A DNA stretch of 64,000 nt from Thermasporomyces composti. Lineage in GTDB: Bacteria > Actinomycetota > Actinomycetes > Propionibacteriales > Actinopolymorphaceae. Of the stretch, positions 59,646 through 64,000 are shown piece after piece. The stretch spans positions 806,001-870,000 of the forward strand of contig NZ_QTUC01000001.1 in assembly GCF_003386795.1 (NCBI RefSeq), read 5' to 3'. Under the pieces are notes generated by a model. It searched no databases and had not been told where the DNA came from. It was given only the letters and a program-made list of their open reading frames with translations. Each line of letters opens with the position of its first letter. Positions within the stretch are counted from its first letter, which is position 1. The translations under genes and the position numbers were made by a program.

Positions 59646-60929
59646 ATGAGCGAGAACGATGTGACGACGCACGCTGCCTCCGACGCCTCCCACACGTCAG
59701 GCGACGCGCCGCGCACCGCCACACCAGACTCCGCCACACCGGAAGCTGTGGTCGTCGACGAGCCGAGTGGGCCTACCCCCGAGGCGCCCACCGGCTCGAC
59801 GTCGGCTGTGTCCACTCCGCCGGGCCCCGAGAGCTCGACCAACGGGACGGCGAGTCCCGCCGCGGACGTCCCGCGCCTGGGCACGCCGGGACCACGGCTG
59901 AGCCGGCGGTCGCCGTTCTACATCGGGTTCTTCGGCGCGCTCGGCGCCCTGCTGGCGTGGCAGCTGGCCAACATGCTCGCCGAAGTGCGTAGCGTGCTGC
60001 TGCTCTTGGTCGTCTCGCTCTACCTGGCCGTGGGCCTCAACCCGCTCGTCGAGTGGTTCGTCCGACGCAGGATCCGCCGTGGGCTCGCCGTCGCCCTCGT
60101 CTTCCTCGGCTTGCTGGTGATCTTCGGCCTCGTCGGGCTCGCGATCGTGCCTGTCGTCGTCGAGCAGGGCACGGTGCTGGTCAACGAACGGGTCCCCGGT
60201 TGGCTGAACCAGCTGCGCACCGACCCCAACTTCGTCCGGCTCGATGATCGGTACAACATCACCCAACGAGTCCAGGACTACCTGAGCGGCGACCTCTTGG
60301 ACGAGCGCCTCTTCGGGGGTGTCTTGGGCGCCGGACGGATCGTCTTCAGCACGCTCGCCAGCGTGTTCACCGTCCTGGTGCTCACGCTGTACTTCCTCGG
60401 CTCGCTGCCGGCCACCAAGCGGGCGCTCTACTCGCTGGTGCCACGCTCCCGCCGGGATCGAGTCACCCGCCTGGGTGACGAGATCCTCGACCGGGTCGGT
60501 GGCTACGTCGGTGGTCAGATCGCGGTGGCGGCGGTCGCGGCGACCGCGGCGTTCGTCTTCTTCATGATCGTCGGGCTCCGCGACTACGCGGTGGCGCTCG
60601 CCATCGTCGTCGCGGTCCTCGGCCTCATCCCCCTCATCGGTGGGGCCATCTCGGCGGGCGTGGCGACCCTGGTCGGGCTGCTCACCGACCCGAAGATCGG
60701 GATCGCCTGCTTGGTCTACTTCATCGTCTACCAGCAGGTCGAGAACTACCTGGTCTATCCCCGCATCATGCAACGGTCGGTCAACGTGCCCGGCGCCGTC
60801 ATCGTGATCGCGGCCATGGTGGGCGGCTCGCTGCTCGGCATCGTCGGTGCGCTACTCGCCGTGCCCACGGCCGCCGCCATCTTGTTGATCGTCCGTGAAG
60901 TGATCCAACCGCGGCTCGACGCCAGCTAG
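59646..60929 (+). CDS. AI-2E family transporter
   Basis: A 427-aa polytopic membrane protein. After a disordered Pro/Thr/Ser-rich lead of about 85 residues come eight or so hydrophobic segments, with the family blocks SLYLAVGLNPLVEWFVRRRIRRGLA, LYFLGSLPATKRALYSLVP, and VLGLIPLIGGAISAGVATLVG then YQQVENYLVYPRIMQRSVN. The family contains autoinducer-2 exporter TqsA and sodium/proton antiporters, so the substrate is open. It is cotranscribed with the coiled-coil gene before it. Confidence 0.93.
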   Translation: MSENDVTTHAASDASHTSGDAPRTATPDSATPEAVVVDEPSGPTPEAPTGSTSAVSTPPGPESSTNGTASPAADVPRLGTPGPRLSRRSPFYIGFFGALGALLAWQLANMLAEVRSVLLLLVVSLYLAVGLNPLVEWFVRRRIRRGLAVALVFLGLLVIFGLVGLAIVPVVVEQGTVLVNERVPGWLNQLRTDPNFVRLDDRYNITQRVQDYLSGDLLDERLFGGVLGAGRIVFSTLASVFTVLVLTLYFLGSLPATKRALYSLVPRSRRDRVTRLGDEILDRVGGYVGGQIAVAAVAATAAFVFFMIVGLRDYAVALAIVVAVLGLIPLIGGAISAGVATLVGLLTDPKIGIACLVYFIVYQQVENYLVYPRIMQRSVNVPGAVIVIAAMVGGSLLGIVGALLAVPTAAAILLIVREVIQPRLDAS

Positions 60930-61006
60930 CTCCCGTCCGCGACGTCGGCGGGCTCGGACCCGAGCACGAGCGTCGAATGCGAGCGGGGTGACGCCGAGAC
61001 GACGAA

Positions 61007-61036
61007 GGGCCCGACGTCGAGGACGACGCCGGGCCC
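61007..61036. terminator. Hairpin between convergent AI-2E and thuA-like genes
   Basis: GGGCCCG (61007-61013) and CGGGCCC (61030-61036) form a 7-bp stem around a 16-base loop, 78 bases after the transporter stop and 22 bases beyond the stop of the converging gene. It has no T tract. Confidence 0.4.
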
Positions 61037-61057
61037 CACGGGAGAAGAGGGTCTGCG

Positions 61058-61837
61058 TTACGCCAGACGTGGGTCCTCCGCCGACAGGGTCTCCCCGGTC
61101 TCGAACCACCCGGTCGGACGACGCGAGACGTGCGGCAGCGTGCGCTCCGTCGAGGTGGGTGCGGCCCACTCCACGGCGTTCGAGATCACCCGCAGCACGT
61201 CGGGGTGGTGGTAGACGGGGTACTCCTGGTCGCCTGGGCTGAAGTAGAAGACCCGTCCCCGACCTCGGCGGTAGACGCAGCCGCTGCGGAAGACCTCACC
61301 GCCACTGAAGGAGCTGATGAAGATCAGCTCGTCCGGCGCGGGGATGTCGAAGAACTCGCCGTACATCTCCTGCTGCGGGATGATGATCGGGTTCGGGACG
61401 CCCCGCGCGATCGGGTGGTTGGGAGCCACCGTCCACACCAGCTCACGGTCGTTCGCGCTCCGCCAGTCCAGGGAGCAGGTGGTCCCCATGAGCTTCTTGA
61501 AGATCTTGGAGAAGTGACCGGAGTGCAGGACGATCAAGCCCATCCCCGACAGGACCTGCGCGTGTACCCGGTCGACCACCTCGTCGGAGACCTGGTCGTG
61601 CGCCGCGTGCCCCCACCAGGTGAGCACGTCGGTCTCGGCCAGTACCTCCTCGGTCAAGCCGTGCTCCGGCTCCTGCAAGGTCGCTGTCCGAACGACCACC
61701 CGGTCACCGAGGTTCGCGGTGATCCCGGCGGCGATGGCCGTGTGCATGCCGTCGGGATAGATCTTCTTGACCGACTCGTCGCGTTGCTCGTGGACGTTCT
61801 CGCCCCAGACCGTCACCCGGATGGGGGACACGCTCAT
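61058..61837 (-). CDS. ThuA domain-containing protein
   Basis: A 259-aa protein of the ThuA (trehalose utilization) family, class I glutamine-amidotransferase-like fold. Blocks: [67 protein letters not shown] and [27 protein letters not shown] lies 7 bases before the ATG at 61837; the longer open frame upstream is not supported. It follows a Gfo/Idh oxidoreductase gene, as in the thuAB arrangement, where the pair acts through 3-keto sugar intermediates. Confidence 0.93.
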   Translation of the reverse strand: MSVSPIRVTVWGENVHEQRDESVKKIYPDGMHTAIAAGITANLGDRVVVRTATLQEPEHGLTEEVLAETDVLTWWGHAAHDQVSDEVVDRVHAQVLSGMGLIVLHSGHFSKIFKKLMGTTCSLDWRSANDRELVWTVAPNHPIARGVPNPIIIPQQEMYGEFFDIPAPDELIFISSFSGGEVFRSGCVYRRGRGRVFYFSPGDQEYPVYHHPDVLRVISNAVEWAAPTSTERTLPHVSRRPTGWFETGETLSAEDPRLA

Positions 61838-61947
61838 GTGCTGCTCCTTGGGAGAAAGACGTGGGGGTGTTGATGGCCTCGAAGGACACTCGAAGGACGG
61901 TGGCACGGCACGGTTGCCGGCCGCCCACGGACCCTCGTGGTCGGTGG

Positions 61948-63099
61948 TCAGAGCCTGTCGACGACCGCGACCTCGGTGCCCTTCAGGGCCGACTCGTAGC
62001 ACGCGTCGATGATCCGGGCACGCGCCAGCCCGTCGCGACCGACGTGTGACGACCAGTCCCCGCCACGGATGGCGGCGACGAAGTCACGGACGACGGCGGC
62101 GTGTCCGCCGCTGCGCGGCACGACCGGCCGGACCACCGCTGGCTCTCCCGCCACGTCGGTGTAGATGCGAAGAGTGTCCTCGTTCTGGTAGTTCTTCACG
62201 GCGATCTCGGCGCCGCCGTCGGTACCGAACAAGGTCACCCCGAAGTGGTCACTGGGGTCGCGATACGTCGCCCAGCTGGTCTCGAGCGTGAGCACGCTGC
62301 CGTTCTCGAGCCTCAGGAACGCCGTCGCGAGGTCCTCCACCTCATAGGCAGATCCGACGACCTGCTTGGCGCTGTAGGAGGCCCCACCGAGCCCACGCGG
62401 GCCAAGCTCCGCGAAGGTCGACGCGCTCACGCTCAGCACCCGCGGTTCGCCGAGCAGGTGCAGCGCCATGTCGAGCACGTGGACGCCGAGGTCGATGAGA
62501 GGACCGCCACCGGCCATCTCGCGGTTGGTGAACCAGCTTCCCAAGCCGGGGATGCCGTTGCGCCGCAGCCAGTGCGCCTTCGCGTAGTAGATCCGGCCGA
62601 GGGCACCGGAGTCGATGTGCCGCTTCAGCAGGGTGACGTCGCCACGCTGGCGATGGTTGAACACCACCTTGAGGACGCGGTTGGCGTTCACCGCCGCGTC
62701 GACGATGGACTGTGCCTCGTCGCCGGTGCGCGCCAGCGGCTTCTCGCACAGCACGTGGCACCCGCTCTGCAGCGCCGCGATGGCGATGGGCGCGTGCAGC
62801 TGCGTCGGGGTCGCCACGCTGACCGCGTCGAGATCCTCGCGCTCGAGCATGTCCTCCCAGTGCTCGTACAGGCCTGGGATGGAGTGCTGCTTGCCGAGCT
62901 CGGCGAGACGGTCCTTCTCCAGGCCCGCCAAAGCGACGACCTCGACGTCAGGGAGTGCAAGGAAGCCTTGCAGCGCCGCGTTGCCCGCGAAGCCGAGGCC
63001 CACGATGCCGACGCGGAGGGGACGGGACGAATCAGAGGAACCAGGCTGTTCAGACTGAGCGGCCACCGATGTGGTGGCCGCCGACATATCACCGCTCAT
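61948..63099 (-). CDS. Gfo/Idh/MocA family oxidoreductase (ThuB-like)
   Basis: A protein of about 383 aa with NAD(P)-dependent sugar dehydrogenase architecture: Rossmann motif [17 protein letters not shown] near the N terminus, [20 protein letters not shown], the EKPLART motif with the catalytic Lys, and the second domain with [22 protein letters not shown] 63099 lies about 7 bases after a TAGACT hexamer, so it may be leaderless; TTG 63108 and ATG 63087 are alternatives. With the ThuA-like gene 110 bases downstream it probably forms a two-step oxidation/processing route for a disaccharide or sugar. Confidence 0.92.
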   Translation of the reverse strand: MSGDMSAATTSVAAQSEQPGSSDSSRPLRVGIVGLGFAGNAALQGFLALPDVEVVALAGLEKDRLAELGKQHSIPGLYEHWEDMLEREDLDAVSVATPTQLHAPIAIAALQSGCHVLCEKPLARTGDEAQSIVDAAVNANRVLKVVFNHRQRGDVTLLKRHIDSGALGRIYYAKAHWLRRNGIPGLGSWFTNREMAGGGPLIDLGVHVLDMALHLLGEPRVLSVSASTFAELGPRGLGGASYSAKQVVGSAYEVEDLATAFLRLENGSVLTLETSWATYRDPSDHFGVTLFGTDGGAEIAVKNYQNEDTLRIYTDVAGEPAVVRPVVPRSGGHAAVVRDFVAAIRGGDWSSHVGRDGLARARIIDACYESALKGTEVAVVDRL

Positions 63100-63114
63100 C
63101 GGCGACAAGTCTAG

Positions 63115-63154
63115 GGAGCCGTGCGGGTCGGCCTATACCGCCGCAGGCGGCTCC
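63115..63154. terminator. Hairpin between hydrolase and Gfo/Idh genes
   Basis: GGAGCCG pairs with CGGCTCC and, across a two-base bulge, TGCGG with CCGCA. It lies after the hydrolase stop on the minus strand; no T tract. It could separate the two transcripts. Confidence 0.4.
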
Positions 63155-63203
63155 TTCGTGGCCGATCTCGGTCAGCGACGTGACCGCGGTCGGACATTTC
63201 ACC

Positions 63204-64000
63204 TCATCCGGACGGACGCTCCGGGAGGGGGACGTCGGCGAACGCGGCGACCGTGCGGTCCGCGTACGCGCTCGCGTCGGCGTACTCCATCGGGCCGGCC
63301 CACGACGTCGGGAGCGGTCCCGCCTCGGGCGCCACACGGGCCACGATCTCGTCGAGAACCCGCTCGGCGTCGCCGACCCAGAGGTGCTTGGCGCCGTCGA
63401 CGCCGACAACCTCGGCTTGCGGAATGGCCGCGAAGCGCTCTCGCGCCTCGTCAGGACGCAGGTAGTCGTCCAGCTCCGGGACCAGCGCGGTGACCGGTTT
63501 GCCCGACTGGGCCCAGGCGGCCAGGTGCTCCGGCTGGGAGAACCGGAGTGAGGGGGAGAGCAGGATCGCGCCCTCCACCGTGGGGTCGCACCCGTACATC
63601 AAGACCAAGTCCGAGCCGAACGACCAGCCGACCAGCCAGATCCGCGGCAGGCCGGTGAACTCCGCGTACTCGATGGCCGCGGCGACGTCGAAACGCTCGC
63701 CCCGCCCTCCGTCGAACTCGCCTTGGCTGCGCCCCTGCACGCTCTCGGTCCCCCGGGTGTTGAACCGCAGGACCGCGATCTTGGCGAGGGCCGGGAGACG
63801 GTACGCCGCCTTCCGATAGACGTGGCTGTCCATCATCCCCCCGTGGGTCGGTAGGGGATGGACGCAGATCAGTGTCGCGACCGGATCGTCCTCGAGTGGC
63901 ACGGCGAGCTCGCCGACGAGCTCGAGGCCGTCCGCGGTGTGGAGCGTGATCGGCGCACGCCGAGCCGGCAGGACGCTGTTGGCTCGGATCGGTTGGGCGG
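63204..64000 (-). CDS. Alpha/beta hydrolase, 5' end outside window
   Basis: A partial cytosolic alpha/beta hydrolase. The frame stays open and protein-like to the window edge (PIRANSVLPARRAPITLHTA, then LELVGELAVPLEDD), so the GTG at 63902 is not the true start. Visible features: LICVHPLPTHGGMMDSHV (oxyanion-hole region), VLRFNTRGTES, nucleophile Ser in LVGWSFGSDLVL, a late acidic/His region (ELDDYLRPDEA, VGVDGAKHLWVGDAERV). It resembles actinobacterial dienelactone-hydrolase-like proteins of unknown substrate. Confidence 0.88.
   Translation of the reverse strand, partial: AQPIRANSVLPARRAPITLHTADGLELVGELAVPLEDDPVATLICVHPLPTHGGMMDSHVYRKAAYRLPALAKIAVLRFNTRGTESVQGRSQGEFDGGRGERFDVAAAIEYAEFTGLPRIWLVGWSFGSDLVLMYGCDPTVEGAILLSPSLRFSQPEHLAAWAQSGKPVTALVPELDDYLRPDEARERFAAIPQAEVVGVDGAKHLWVGDAERVLDEIVARVAPEAGPLPTSWAGPMEYADASAYADRTVAAFADVPLPERPSG

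Overview
The window is chromosomal DNA from a high-GC Gram-positive bacterium, almost certainly an actinobacterium. The evidence is the strong G/C third-position bias, frequent GTG starts, AGGAGG-type ribosome binding sites, several apparently leaderless genes, and characteristic neighbourhoods: rne/rplU/rpmA/obg/proBA/nadD/rsfS, valS/folC/DUF4233/ndk, and glgE/treS/mak/glgB. Gene order suggests the Propionibacteriales side of the phylum, but genus cannot be decided from the sequence.

Left part (1-14.9 kb, mostly minus strand). A TetR regulator with a divergent SAM methyltransferase shares two tandem operator-like inverted repeats. A broken helix-turn-helix gene sits translationally downstream of tetR. 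A tRNA-Ala(GGC) gene follows, then a long housekeeping run read from high to low coordinates: radical SAM protein and partner, RNase E/G, L21, L27, Obg, ProB, ProA, a 47-aa membrane protein, NadD, RsfS and a histidine phosphatase.

Middle (14.9-35.6 kb). LacI regulator and sulfatase; a clostridial-type glutamyl-tRNA synthetase; a CPBP protease; a decayed alpha/beta hydrolase; then the minus-strand ndk/DUF4233/folC/valS operon. Two small membrane proteins are divergent from a second valyl-tRNA synthetase of the other structural type, which is preceded by a leaderless 26-codon leader ORF. Behind it lies a clearly lower-GC island (about 31.0-33.35 kb) with type VII secretion-like small helical proteins, a frameshifted effector-like gene and a membrane protein. 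A Tm-1-like (UPF0261) gene and a PEP-hydrolase-like TIM barrel gene follow.

Glycogen/trehalose region (35.7-46.2 kb). Alpha-glucan phosphorylase (minus) is divergent from glgE-treS-mak-glgB (plus). Together these form the GlgE route: TreS turns trehalose into maltose, Mak makes maltose-1-phosphate, GlgE polymerises it, GlgB branches the glucan, and GlgP recovers glucose-1-phosphate.

Right part (46.2-64 kb). A lipoprotein/membrane pair, a thioredoxin-TPR protein, and an acyl-CoA mutase whose specificity residues are those of isobutyryl-CoA mutase, with a MarR gene and a palindromic operator on its promoter. PAP2 and PH-domain membrane proteins follow, then MeaB, thiolase and methylmalonyl-CoA epimerase (propionate/branched-chain acyl-CoA metabolism), a DivIVA/Scy-like coiled-coil protein, an AI-2E transporter, a ThuA/Gfo-Idh pair, and an alpha/beta hydrolase cut by the window edge. 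I saw no CRISPR arrays, transposases, rRNAs or prophage genes.
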